This document shows positions 53,426 to 62,398 of a DNA stretch of 64,000 bases, in pieces (within the stretch, counting starts at the first letter, position 1; each line of letters opens with the position of its first letter). Both the position numbers and the translations under genes were made by a program. Where the stretch lies: assembly GCF_008275125.1 (NCBI RefSeq), contig NZ_CP043473.1, positions 1,984,001 through 2,048,000 of the forward strand. Reading direction: 5' to 3'. The DNA comes from Chromobacterium paludis (GTDB lineage Bacteria > Pseudomonadota > Gammaproteobacteria > Burkholderiales > Chromobacteriaceae). The notes below the pieces were generated by a model that worked only from the letters and a program-made list of their open reading frames with translations, searched no databases and was not told the origin of the DNA.

Positions 53426-54565
53426 ATGAAATACATTGAAGCGTTCCGCGACGGCGAACTGGCGCGGCGGCTGGCCGCCGCCATCCATGCCGAGGCCGAT
53501 CCCGCGCGGCCATACCGGCTGATGGAATTCTGCGGCGGCCACACCCACGCCATCGCCCGCTACGGCCTGCCGGACCTTTTGCCCGCCAACATCCGCCTGA
53601 TCCACGGCCCCGGCTGCCCAGTATGCGTGCTGCCCACCGGCCGCATAGACAGCGCCATCGCGCTGGCGCGCGAGCCTGGGCTGATCCTGTGCACCTACGC
53701 CGACACCCTGCGCGTGCCGGCCAGCGGGGGCGTTTCCCTGCTCAAGGCCCGCGCCGCCGGCGCCGACGTGCGCATGGTGTACAGCTGCGACGACGCGCTG
53801 GCCATCGCCCAGGCCCATCCAGACCGCCAGGTGGTCTTCTTCGCCATCGGCTTTGAAACCACCACGCCGCCCACCGCCGCCGTCATCCAGCGCGCGCGCC
53901 AGCTGGGCCTGGCCAATTTCAGCGTGTTCTGCAACCACGTGCTCACCCCTGCCGCCATGGTGCACATTATGGAATCGCAAGGCGATCCGGACGCGGTGGC
54001 GCTGGACGGCTTCATCGGCCCCGCCCACGTCAGCACGGTGATAGGCTACGGCGCGTACGAGGGCTTCGCCGCCCAATACCGCCGCCCGGTGGTGATTTCC
54101 GGCTTCGAGCCGCTGGACGTGATGCAGTCCATCCTCATGCTGGTGCGCCAGCTCAACCAAGGCCGCGCCCAAGTGGAAAACCAGTTCAGCCGCGTGGTCA
54201 GCCGCGAGGGAAACCGCAAGGCGCAGGCGATATGCGAACAAGTGTTCGAGCTGCGCGACGAATACGACTGGCGCGGCCTGGGCACAGTGCCGCTGAGCGC
54301 CTTGCGCATCCGCGAGGAATACGCGGACCTGGACGCCGAACAGCGCTTCGCCCTGCCCTACCGCCAGGTGCCGGACCACAAGGCCTGCGAGTGCGCCGCC
54401 ATCCTGCGCGGCCAAAAACAGCCGGCCGACTGCCGCGCCTTTGGCGCCGCCTGCACGCCGGAGCGGCCGCTGGGCGCCTGCATGGTGTCGTCCGAAGGCG
54501 CTTGCGCCGCCCATTTCACCTATGGCCGCTTCCGCGCGGCCGATCACAACGGAGACGCGGCATGA
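53426..54565 (+). CDS. hypD: Hydrogenase maturation protein HypD
   Basis: HypD is the Fe-S scaffold on which the Fe(CN)2CO cofactor is built. The 379-residue protein has FCGGHTHAIARYGL near residue 34, GPGCPVCVLPTGRID near 60, GFETTTPPTAA near 140, and the C-terminal cluster cysteines in CECAAILRGQKQPADCRAFG and RPLGACMVSSEGACAA. The stop overlaps hypE. Confidence 0.97.
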   Translation: MKYIEAFRDGELARRLAAAIHAEADPARPYRLMEFCGGHTHAIARYGLPDLLPANIRLIHGPGCPVCVLPTGRIDSAIALAREPGLILCTYADTLRVPASGGVSLLKARAAGADVRMVYSCDDALAIAQAHPDRQVVFFAIGFETTTPPTAAVIQRARQLGLANFSVFCNHVLTPAAMVHIMESQGDPDAVALDGFIGPAHVSTVIGYGAYEGFAAQYRRPVVISGFEPLDVMQSILMLVRQLNQGRAQVENQFSRVVSREGNRKAQAICEQVFELRDEYDWRGLGTVPLSALRIREEYADLDAEQRFALPYRQVPDHKACECAAILRGQKQPADCRAFGAACTPERPLGACMVSSEGACAAHFTYGRFRAADHNGDAA

Positions 54566-55593
54566 ACCGCATAGACTTTGCCCACGGCCGGGTGGACCTC
54601 AGCCACGGCAGCGGCGGACGCGCCATGGCCAAGCTGATCGAGCAGCTGTTCGTCGCCGAGTTCGACAACGGCTATCTGGGCGCGCAACACGACGGCGCCG
54701 CCCTGCCCCTGCCGCCGGCCGGCAGCCGGCTGATTCTGGCTACCGACAGCCATGTCGTCTCGCCGCTGTTCTTCCCCGGCGGCGACATCGGCAGCCTGGC
54801 GGTGCACGGCACCGTCAACGACGTGGCGATGTGCGGCGGCGCGCCGCTGTATCTGACCGCCGGCTTCATTCTGGAGGAAGGCTTCCCGCTGGCCGATCTG
54901 CGCCGGATCGTTCAATCCATGGCCGCCGCCGCGCGCGAGGCCGGCGTGGCCGTCGTCACCGGCGACACCAAGGTGGTGCAGCAAGGCAAGGGCGACGGCG
55001 TATTCATCACCACCACCGGCGTCGGCTACGCGCCGGCCGGCGTCGACATCTCGCCGCGCCGCATCCGCCCCGGCGACAAAATCCTGCTGTCCGGCCACCT
55101 GGGCGACCACGGCGTGGCCATCCTGTCGCTGCGCGAGAACCTGGGCTTCGAAACCGCCTTGCAATCCGACAGCGCCGCGCTGCACACGCTGGTGGCGGAC
55201 ATGCTGCGCGCCGCGCCGGACCTGCGCTGCCTGCGCGACCCGACCCGCGGCGGCCTGGCGGCCGTGCTCAATGAGTTCGCCCAGCAAGCCGGCTGCGGCA
55301 TGCATATCCGCGAGTCCGCGCTCCCGATACGCCAGGCAGTCACCGCCGCCTGCGAACTCTTGGGACTAGACCCGCTTTACGTAGCCAACGAAGGCAAGCT
55401 GGTGGCCGTCTGCGCGCCGGAAGACGCCGACGCGCTGCTGGCCGCCATGCGCGCCCACCCGCAAGGACGCGACGCCGCCGTCATCGGTGAAGCCATCGCC
55501 GACGCCAACCAGTTTGTGCAGATGGAAACCGCCTTTGGCGGCCGGCGGATGGTGGACTGGATCAACGGCGAGCAGCTGCCGAGGATTTGTTGA
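54562..55593 (+). CDS. hypE: Hydrogenase maturation protein HypE
   Basis: HypE dehydrates the carbamoyl group received from HypF on its C-terminal cysteine to thiocyanate. The 343-residue protein has the family start LSHGSGGRAMAKLIEQLF, the PurM-like ATP motifs (TDSHVVSPLFFPGGDIGSLA; RDPTRGGLAAVLNEFAQQAG) and ends PRIC, with the essential terminal Cys. The ATG overlaps the hypD stop. It ends the hyp series. Confidence 0.97.
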   Translation: MNRIDFAHGRVDLSHGSGGRAMAKLIEQLFVAEFDNGYLGAQHDGAALPLPPAGSRLILATDSHVVSPLFFPGGDIGSLAVHGTVNDVAMCGGAPLYLTAGFILEEGFPLADLRRIVQSMAAAAREAGVAVVTGDTKVVQQGKGDGVFITTTGVGYAPAGVDISPRRIRPGDKILLSGHLGDHGVAILSLRENLGFETALQSDSAALHTLVADMLRAAPDLRCLRDPTRGGLAAVLNEFAQQAGCGMHIRESALPIRQAVTAACELLGLDPLYVANEGKLVAVCAPEDADALLAAMRAHPQGRDAAVIGEAIADANQFVQMETAFGGRRMVDWINGEQLPRIC

Positions 55594-55908
55594 GCCGCTG
55601 CTGTTCAAAGCCACTTGGCAAGCCAGCACTGTCCTACTGCCGCAAAAACAGATAGCGCAGGGCCACCAATCAGCAGCCCGCTCTATCTGGCTGATAACTC
55701 AACAACGGTTCATCGCCATAAGATGCCACTCACCTCGCCTTACAGAGCTTCCCCTCACATAAAACCCACCTCTCGCAACTTTATTGCAAATGACATTTAT
55801 TGCCATCAAAAAAATATCCATTGTCATTTAAATGTTTCATAAATTGTGATATACATGTCCGAGCACTTGCCCTTTCATTTCATATTGATATCAAGTTCCG
55901 GATTAAAC
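55594..55908. other. Intergenic stretch after hypE, turning AT-rich
   Basis: No supported gene in 315 bases. The second half is much more AT-rich than the hyp genes and includes the palindrome CATTTAAATG near 55826. It should hold the promoter of the lipoprotein gene, but no box pair with good spacing was found. Confidence 0.5.
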
Positions 55909-57699
55909 ATGAATGCCAAGTTAAGCCCCATCGCACTCGCTTGTATGTTGCTGCTCTCCGCATGTGGCGGCGGCTCCGACAATAACAACGCAAACACCTC
56001 TGCAAACACTAACCAACTCAGTGTCAGCGCCATCCAAAATATCAGCGGTACCGTAGCTACCGGCTCACCCATGGCCAATGCCCAAATCACGGTTAAAAAC
56101 GCTCAAGGCCAAGTGATAAAGTCTTTACAGACTGATGCCAACGGCTCTTTCAGCAACATCAACATAGGTAATGCCACCGGGCCGCTGTTGCTGGAAGCCA
56201 GCGGCGTGGTCAATGGTAGCCCGCTGCTGCTGCATTCCGTCGCCACTTCAAATGGTGTGGTCAATATCACCCCGTTGACCGAGGCGATCGTCACGCTGAC
56301 CAGCGGCAATAACGCTGGCCAATGCTTCGCGCAAGCAGACAAATGCGCCCAAACAATCAGCGCAGACGCGTTGAAGCAGAGTCAGGCTAACCTCAAAACC
56401 GCATTGTCTCCATTGAGCCAAGCCCTGGCGCTAGATGATCAGTCCGACTGGATATCTACTGCTTTCACGCCGAACAAGACTGGCCATGACAAGTTGCTGG
56501 AATTAGTGGACATCAGCGCCGGCGACAAACCGGGCAGCATTGTGGTGAAAAGCAAGCTGGGCGGCACCGCCGTAAGCGTCAGTCGACAGCAAAAACCAGC
56601 ACAAATAAGCATACCGGCCGGTGGCGCACCGGATATCGCAGGGCTCGATATCCTGGCTGCGCAATTGACCGACGCATACAAGACTGCAGATGGCCAATCC
56701 GGCCGAATAGGCTCGCTGCTGAGCAAGGACTTCAACTATTCAGGAGCCAATGCCTCACAGTTTCTGGCTCAACTGAATAATCGCCCAACACCTTTAGTCG
56801 GCGTACGTTTTGGCCAACCGAAACTGCTGAACTGCGAGAGCGCAAATCGTTGCGAAGTGGTATTCACCATCAATGAGGGGGCCGAGCGGGAGAACTACAT
56901 CGTTAGCAGAGAAGGCAATCAATGGAAGATCGCCGGTGATGATTACCCTGTAGACATGTCCATCATGTCGGAGTCGCAAGCCTTTCACCAGATAGACCGC
57001 AAAACGCTTAAAAACAGCGTCAACTTCTCCGTCGATTTCCAGCTAGCAATCGGCCAATGGCCATTGGGGAATAACAGCCCGACCCCGACAGTGCGCAGCG
57101 CCCAAATGTTGGTGAATGGCCAGCCACTACTGTCGTTGGCAGAAGACAAGACTTGCGGCAGCAACCTACTGGTCGACACCCAGCACAAATACAGCATGGG
57201 TGGAAAATGCAGCTTCAGTTTTTACTTCCCGAACAATGTGGCGCTTCAAATTAATCAGGCTATGCGCACCGGTCAGGTAAAAGTGCGCCTATTTTCCCAA
57301 CCAGACTTCACCCAGGCATTGGCCAAGGATATTACCGTGAGCCAACCCGTTTTTCTGCCGGACTCAATGGATAACAGCAACTACGCCAAGCTGGACGACG
57401 CCAGTATCTCGACGCTGTCCAACGCAAACCTTGGCAGCGACATTACCCTGAGTTGGAAGCAGCCATCCGGCATCGCCCCCAGGCTTCTGGAAATGACCAT
57501 GTATGGTGTCTCGCAACCGCGCTACGAGTCCATCACAGCCAAGTATATGACAAGCGACCCGGCGAGCCCGGCCAAGTTCAGCGGAAAATTGAGCCAGAAC
57601 AAACAGGCTGGCCAGAACACTTACACCCAGTTGTCGCTGAATATATATGGCTTCGACCGTTATGGCCGCAACATCTGGAGCAACTACAGCTTCAACTAA
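55909..57699 (+). CDS. Large predicted lipoprotein of unknown function
   Basis: From the ATG at 55909 the protein has 596 residues: a signal peptide with lipobox (ALACMLLLSACGGGSDNNNA), a Ser/Asn-rich linker, then a region like a carboxypeptidase-regulatory beta sandwich (ISGTVATGSPMANAQITVKN; SLQTDANGSFSNINIGNATG). The remainder has no recognised domain; four cysteines near residues 138-146 and 305-311 could pair. Base composition is clearly lower in GC than the hydrogenase genes on both sides, and codon use is more relaxed, suggesting transfer. It is probably exposed on the cell surface. Confidence 0.7.
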   Translation: MNAKLSPIALACMLLLSACGGGSDNNNANTSANTNQLSVSAIQNISGTVATGSPMANAQITVKNAQGQVIKSLQTDANGSFSNINIGNATGPLLLEASGVVNGSPLLLHSVATSNGVVNITPLTEAIVTLTSGNNAGQCFAQADKCAQTISADALKQSQANLKTALSPLSQALALDDQSDWISTAFTPNKTGHDKLLELVDISAGDKPGSIVVKSKLGGTAVSVSRQQKPAQISIPAGGAPDIAGLDILAAQLTDAYKTADGQSGRIGSLLSKDFNYSGANASQFLAQLNNRPTPLVGVRFGQPKLLNCESANRCEVVFTINEGAERENYIVSREGNQWKIAGDDYPVDMSIMSESQAFHQIDRKTLKNSVNFSVDFQLAIGQWPLGNNSPTPTVRSAQMLVNGQPLLSLAEDKTCGSNLLVDTQHKYSMGGKCSFSFYFPNNVALQINQAMRTGQVKVRLFSQPDFTQALAKDITVSQPVFLPDSMDNSNYAKLDDASISTLSNANLGSDITLSWKQPSGIAPRLLEMTMYGVSQPRYESITAKYMTSDPASPAKFSGKLSQNKQAGQNTYTQLSLNIYGFDRYGRNIWSNYSFN

Positions 57700-57710
57700 G
57701 GAATACCCTG

Positions 57711-57745
57711 AGCGGGCGCGCAATTGCCGTGCCCGCATTATTATC
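57711..57745 (+). terminator. Possible terminator after the lipoprotein gene
   Basis: GCGGGC (57712-57717) pairs with GCCCGC (57731-57736), enclosing a GCAATTGC palindrome, then ATTATTATC. The T run is poor. Confidence 0.3.
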
Positions 57746-57769
57746 CCTAACAGTTTGACAGGTAGGGAA

Positions 57770-58402
57770 TTAATCTCCCTCCTGAGATTTACCGCCGACA
57801 ATAAAGACTCCATGCTTAGACGAATCCATCATTACCCTGCCATCCCAGCCTGACACAACCTCGCCATATCGACAGAGCAAAGTCTTCTTATCGCCATCCA
57901 AGCCTTTAAACAACACCGGAATAACAACATGAGAATCGATATCCGATATAGAGCCTGAGAATGCGCTCTCATCATCACAGTGGTTAACCTTCATGCGGCC
58001 AATCATTGCAACCTCTTTCCCCGCATAAAAATCTAGATGTTTTAATAAATAAAATGGCTCAACCTGCTTAAAAAATACCGCATGATTCGATAAATCGCAC
58101 CCTTCTATTTTCCCGTACAGACTGAGCTCTTCTTTCAATCTCTCTTCGACACAAGCAGCCTCCCCCTCTTCCAGCCCACAATGGTACTGCTCCCGACCCC
58201 ATGCCCTTGCCAAATCCTTCATTTCGATTGCGTCATCACCCTTACAGTTTTTCATGGATATCGCCGCTGAAACTTCATCTATAAGTTTTTTCACTTCCAG
58301 GTTTTCACAAGTAGCGGTCGACAACCATGACTTTTGGTCACACTGTATCTGGGCAAGAGCAGGAAAACTTAAAAAAAGGGAAAACAATAATAAAAATCGC
58401 AT
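57770..58402 (-). CDS. Secreted Cys-rich protein of unknown function
   Basis: From the ATG at 58402, which has an AGGGA site, the 210-residue protein has a signal peptide (MRFLLLFSLFLSFPALA) and a mature chain starting QIQCDQKSWLSTATCENLEV. About eight cysteines suggest disulfides. The opening Cys-x9-Cys pattern recalls LprI/DUF1311-type periplasmic proteins but the rest does not confirm it. GC content is low, like the convergent lipoprotein gene; both seem to form one acquired islet between hypE and hyfA. Confidence 0.65.
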   Translation of the reverse strand: MRFLLLFSLFLSFPALAQIQCDQKSWLSTATCENLEVKKLIDEVSAAISMKNCKGDDAIEMKDLARAWGREQYHCGLEEGEAACVEERLKEELSLYGKIEGCDLSNHAVFFKQVEPFYLLKHLDFYAGKEVAMIGRMKVNHCDDESAFSGSISDIDSHVVIPVLFKGLDGDKKTLLCRYGEVVSGWDGRVMMDSSKHGVFIVGGKSQEGD

Positions 58403-58420
58403 AAAATCATCCCTAAACAT

Positions 58421-58739
58421 GGTGATATTTAATCGACAAAAAACAAATTAAATGATGGAAAATTTGGAAGTCCTCTGAAATCAAACATTCCAGAAAAGGA
58501 CATCAACAATATATCATTCCAATAGCATAATACCGTGAATGTTTTGTTTACGCCCCTCCGTACAAGCGAGTAGGCAGGCAGACCAAGAGCCTTACCCGCG
58601 CCATCGCCCCGTCTTTATCTTCCACCTTCGTCACTTCTGACGACGCCGCTTACCCGCCGACACCGCTTCGACACTTCCACCGCCACCGCGCCGAAGCCAA
58701 GCCACTGAAAATAAACACAGTTTCAGCACGCCCCACATC
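58421..58739. other. Regulatory stretch before hyfA
   Basis: About 320 bases without a supported gene. It is AT-rich to about 58545, then GC-rich. The GC-rich half holds the TGACG and TCGACAC repeats and leads into the sigma-54 promoter at 58740. Confidence 0.5.
58629..58674. promoter_or_regulatory. Possible activator sites upstream of hyfA
   Basis: An inverted repeat CGTCA, CTTC, TGACG (58629-58642) and the element GCTTCGACAC (58665-58674), which is identical to 49594-49603 before hydN, lie 66-111 bases before the sigma-54 promoter, the usual range of an enhancer-binding activator. Confidence 0.4.
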
Positions 58740-58755
58740 TGGCACGTCTCCTGCA
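58740..58755 (+). promoter_or_regulatory. Sigma-54 promoter of the hyf operon
   Basis: TGGCACGTCTCCTGCA matches the -24/-12 consensus almost fully, with GG and GC ten bases apart. It lies 46 bases before the hyfA ATG. Confidence 0.85.
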
Positions 58756-58801
58756 AGTCACAAGCCATCCCGGGCCCCGCCTGGCTTTACTTGGGGGAAT
58801 C

Positions 58802-59422
58802 ATGAACCGCTTCGTCATTGCAGAGCCCGAGCTTTGCAATGGGTGCAACACCTGCATGGCCGCCTGTTCCGCGCTGCACCGCGCGGCCGGCCTGCAGGCG
58901 CATCCGCGACTGGCCGTCACCCGCACGGCCGCCGTCACCGCGCCGGTGCTGTGCCGCCATTGCGACGACGCGCCTTGCGCGCGCGTCTGTCCGGTGGCGG
59001 CGATCTCGCTGTCCGGCCATTCCGTCGATCTTAATGAAACGCTGTGCATAGGCTGCAAGCTATGCGCCATCGCCTGTCCTTTCGGCGCCATCCAGCTCTC
59101 CGGCACGCCGTGCGGTGGCGTGGCCGCCGTCAGCCCGGCCTGGCAGCCGCCGCCGGCGGAAACCGAGCCGGCCGCCGCGCCGCGCGACAGCAACGCCACG
59201 CTGTCCTCGCTCTTGGCCTGGGAGCCTGGCGTGAAGGCCATCGCCATCAAGTGCGACCTGTGCCAGGGCCTGGCCGATGGCCCGGAATGCATGCGGGTGT
59301 GCCCGACGCGGGCGCTGCGGATGGAAGACAACGATGCGCTCGCGCGCGCCGCCGATGTCCGCCGCCAGGCGGCGCTGTTCGCGCTGGGCGCGGAGTGGGA
59401 CATGCCGGAGGAAAGACCATGA
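58802..59422 (+). CDS. hyfA: Hydrogenase-4 iron-sulfur subunit HyfA
   Basis: HyfA is the ferredoxin-like subunit that links formate dehydrogenase to hydrogenase 4. The 206-residue protein matches E. coli HyfA (MNRFVIAEPELCNGCNTCMA; RTAAVTAPVLCRHCDDAPCA; NETLCIGCKLCAIACPFGAI; WEPGVKAIAIKCDLC). It carries four [4Fe-4S] motifs. It is related to, but distinct from, HydN at 48894. The stop overlaps hyfB. Confidence 0.95.
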   Translation: MNRFVIAEPELCNGCNTCMAACSALHRAAGLQAHPRLAVTRTAAVTAPVLCRHCDDAPCARVCPVAAISLSGHSVDLNETLCIGCKLCAIACPFGAIQLSGTPCGGVAAVSPAWQPPPAETEPAAAPRDSNATLSSLLAWEPGVKAIAIKCDLCQGLADGPECMRVCPTRALRMEDNDALARAADVRRQAALFALGAEWDMPEERP

Positions 59423-61440
59423 GCCTCGCGCCCCTGCAATGGCTGTTGCTGGCCGTCTGTCTGTACGGCGCGGGCGCGCTGCTCAGCCTGCTGCTGGCCC
59501 GCCTGGAAACGCTGGCCATCGCCGCGTCGTCGCTGTTCGGCATCGCCGGCGCGGCCTGCGGACTGGCCGCCTCGCTGCCGGTATTGCAAAGCGGGACGGT
59601 AGAACGCTTGGTGATGGACGGACCGTTCGCATTCGCCCATTTCGCCGCGCGGCTGGACCCGCTGGCCGCGCTGCTGCTGCTGGCCATTTCGGCGCTGACG
59701 CTGCTCGCCTCGCTGTATGGCTGGTCGTATGTGCGGGAATACCGCGGCCGCGGCATCGGCGCGATGGGATTCTTCGCCAATGCCTTCATCGCCTCGATGA
59801 CAGGGCTGGTGGCGATGGACAACGCGTTTTACTTCCTGATCCTGTTCGAGGCGATGTCGCTGGCGTCTTACTTCCTGGTGATTTTCGAGCAGGACGAGGA
59901 GGCGGTGAACGCGGGCTTCCTGTACTTTCTGATCGCCCACGCCGGCTCGGTGCTGATCCTGACCGCCTTTCTCCTCCTGTACGCGCAAAGCGGCAGCCTG
60001 GATTTCGACAGCTTCCGCGCCTTGAAGCTGGACGGACCGCTCGCCTCCGCGGTGTTCCTGCTGGCCCTGTTCGGCTTCGGCGCCAAGGCAGGCATGGCGC
60101 CGCTGCACGGCTGGCTGCCGCGCGCCCACCCGGCCGCGCCCTCGCACGCCTCGGCCCTCATGTCCGGCGTGATGGTGAAGATAGGCGTGTTCGGCATCAT
60201 CAAGGTGGGCGTGGACATTCTGGGCGCGCGCGCCGCGTGGTGGGGCCTCTTGGTGCTGGCCATAGGCGGCGCCTCCGCGGTGCTGGGCGTGTTGTACGCG
60301 CTGGCCGAGCAGGACCTGAAAAGGCTGCTGGCCTACTCCACCGTGGAGAACGTCGGCATCATCCTGTTGGGCGTGGGCGCGGGCATGCTGGGCCTGGCCG
60401 AGCATCAGCCGCTGCTGGCGGCCCTGGGCTTTGTCGCCGCCGGCTACCACCTACTCAACCACGCGCTGTTCAAGGGCCTGCTGTTCATGGGCGCGGGTTC
60501 CATCCTTTACCGCGCCCACAGCAAGGACATGGAGCGGCTGGGCGGGCTGGCCGCGCGCATGCCGTGGACGGCGCTGAGCTTCCTGGCCGGCAGCCTGGCC
60601 ATCTGCGCGCTGCCGCCGTTCAACGGCTTCGTGTCCGAATGGTTCACCTACCAGGCGCTGTTCGCCGTCAGCCAGGACGCCGGCTTCGCGCTGCGGCTGG
60701 CCGGGCCGCTGGCCATGGTGATGCTGGCCCTGACCGGCGCGCTGGCGGCCATGGCCTTCGTCAAGGCTTACGGCATGTGCTTCTCCGGCGCGCCGCGCAG
60801 CCGCCATGCCGCGGAGGCGACCGAGGCGCCGTTGCCCATGCGCGCGGCGATGCTGCTGGCCGCGCTGGCGCTGTTGCTGCTAGGCGTGGGCGCCAGCGCG
60901 GTGTCGCCGCTGATGGCCAATGTGGCGGCGTCCTTGACGCATGCCGCGCCGGCCTCCGTGACGGAAGGCCTGGCCATCCATCCCGGCCTGCATGCCCAAA
61001 CCATGGTGTCCATGCCGCTGTTGGCGGTATTGCTGATCTCGCTGCCCTTGTGCGTGCTGCTGGCCTTGTCCATCCTGCGCGGCGCGCGGCTGGCCCGCCG
61101 CCAGCAGGGCGATGCCTGGGCCTGCGGCTACGCGCAGGAGGCGTCGATGTCGGTCGGCCCGCAGGGTCTGACCCAGCCGGTGGCGCATATGTTCGCCCCG
61201 CTTTACCGCCTGCGCGGCCAGTTGTCGCCGGCCGCCAGGCTGGACGCCGCGCTGGAGAAGACCATCGCCGGGGCCTGCCGCGCCGAGCCGCTGTGGGACC
61301 GGGCGCTGACCCTGCCCATCGCCCGCTGGGCGGACAGGCTGGCGGCCCGCGTCCGCTGCCTGCAGCACGGCGATTTCCGCCTGTACTGCCTGTACGTGGT
61401 GATCGCGCTATTGGCGCTGCTCTTGATCGCCGCGCGCTAG
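59419..61440 (+). CDS. hyfB: Hydrogenase-4 membrane subunit HyfB
   Basis: HyfB is a NuoL/MrpA-type antiporter-like subunit of the membrane arm. The 673-residue protein, equal in length to E. coli HyfB, has about 14-16 membrane helices with the proton-path motifs MGFFANAFIASMTGLVAMDN, FLILFEAMSLASYFLVIFEQ, ALFGFGAKAGMAPLHGWLPR and HALFKGLLFMGAGSILYR. The ATG follows GGAGGAAAG and overlaps the hyfA stop. Confidence 0.96.
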   Translation: MSLAPLQWLLLAVCLYGAGALLSLLLARLETLAIAASSLFGIAGAACGLAASLPVLQSGTVERLVMDGPFAFAHFAARLDPLAALLLLAISALTLLASLYGWSYVREYRGRGIGAMGFFANAFIASMTGLVAMDNAFYFLILFEAMSLASYFLVIFEQDEEAVNAGFLYFLIAHAGSVLILTAFLLLYAQSGSLDFDSFRALKLDGPLASAVFLLALFGFGAKAGMAPLHGWLPRAHPAAPSHASALMSGVMVKIGVFGIIKVGVDILGARAAWWGLLVLAIGGASAVLGVLYALAEQDLKRLLAYSTVENVGIILLGVGAGMLGLAEHQPLLAALGFVAAGYHLLNHALFKGLLFMGAGSILYRAHSKDMERLGGLAARMPWTALSFLAGSLAICALPPFNGFVSEWFTYQALFAVSQDAGFALRLAGPLAMVMLALTGALAAMAFVKAYGMCFSGAPRSRHAAEATEAPLPMRAAMLLAALALLLLGVGASAVSPLMANVAASLTHAAPASVTEGLAIHPGLHAQTMVSMPLLAVLLISLPLCVLLALSILRGARLARRQQGDAWACGYAQEASMSVGPQGLTQPVAHMFAPLYRLRGQLSPAARLDAALEKTIAGACRAEPLWDRALTLPIARWADRLAARVRCLQHGDFRLYCLYVVIALLALLLIAAR

Positions 61441-61450
61441 GAGAACCACC

Positions 61451-62389
61451 ATGCAAGCATTGCAATCCCTCCCCCTGGCCGTCGCGCAAGCCGCGCTGCT
61501 GCTGGCGCTGGCGCCGCTGTTCACCGGCGTGTCGCGGATGATCCGCGCCCGCATGCATTCGCGTCGCGGCCCCGGCGTGCTGCAGGACTACCGCGACATT
61601 TTCAAGCTGTTCCGCCGCCAGGATGTAGCGCCGGGCCGGGCCGGCCTCGCCTTCCGCCTGGCGCCGGCGGTGCAGCTGTCCGCCATGCTGATGCTGGCGA
61701 TGGCGCTGCCGGCGCTCACCCGCCACTCGCCGGCCGGCCCGCTGGCCGACCTGATCACCTTCGTCTATCTGTTTGGCCTGGCGCGCTTTTTCTTCGCCCT
61801 GTCCGGCGTGGATTCCGGCAGTTCCTTCGCCGGCATCGGCGCGGGCCGCGAGCTGACGCTGGGCATTCTGGTGGAGCCGACGATGATGCTCTCGCTGCTG
61901 GTGGTGGCCTTGATCGAGGGCAGCACCAATCTCGGCGCCATCGCCAGCGGCATGTCCGGCAGCTATCTGCAGTCGCCGGCCGCCATCGGCCTGGCGCTGG
62001 CGGCCTTCGCCTTCGCCGTGTTCATCGAGATGGGCAAGCTGCCCTTCGACTTGGCCGAAGCCGAGCAGGAGCTGCAGGAAGGCCCGCTGACCGAATACTC
62101 CGGCCCCTCGCTGGCGCTGCTGAAACTCGGCCTGGCGCTGAAAAAAGTGGTGCTGGCGCAGTTCATGCTGGGCGTGTTCCTGCCGCTGGGCGCGGCGGAC
62201 AGCCTGGCGCCGGCCGCGCTGCTGGCCGCAGCGGCCTGGCTGCCGCTCAAGCTGCTGGCGGTGTTCGTCGTCGCTTCCGTCATCGAGAACAGCATGGCGC
62301 GCGGCCGCTTCCTGCTCACCGCGCGCGTCACCTGGGTGGGCTTCGGCCTGGCCGCGCTGTCCTTTGCTTTCTATCTCACCGGTCTTTAA
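61451..62389 (+). CDS. hyfC: Hydrogenase-4 membrane subunit HyfC
   Basis: HyfC is the NuoH-like subunit that anchors the hydrogenase arm. The 312-residue protein has about eight membrane helices and the NuoH features RMIRARMHSRRGPGVLQDYR near residue 28, DSGSSFAGIGAGRELTLGIL near 120 and GKLPFDLAEAEQELQEGPLT near 195, with the acidic loop residues kept. Ten bases follow hyfB. Confidence 0.95.
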   Translation: MQALQSLPLAVAQAALLLALAPLFTGVSRMIRARMHSRRGPGVLQDYRDIFKLFRRQDVAPGRAGLAFRLAPAVQLSAMLMLAMALPALTRHSPAGPLADLITFVYLFGLARFFFALSGVDSGSSFAGIGAGRELTLGILVEPTMMLSLLVVALIEGSTNLGAIASGMSGSYLQSPAAIGLALAAFAFAVFIEMGKLPFDLAEAEQELQEGPLTEYSGPSLALLKLGLALKKVVLAQFMLGVFLPLGAADSLAPAALLAAAAWLPLKLLAVFVVASVIENSMARGRFLLTARVTWVGFGLAALSFAFYLTGL

Positions 62390-62398
62390 GGAGCATTC

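Noticed and set aside
58723..60450. A 575-codon open frame opposite hyfA and hyfB
   Set aside because: Antisense to conserved hydrogenase genes; low-complexity Gln/Arg/His product.
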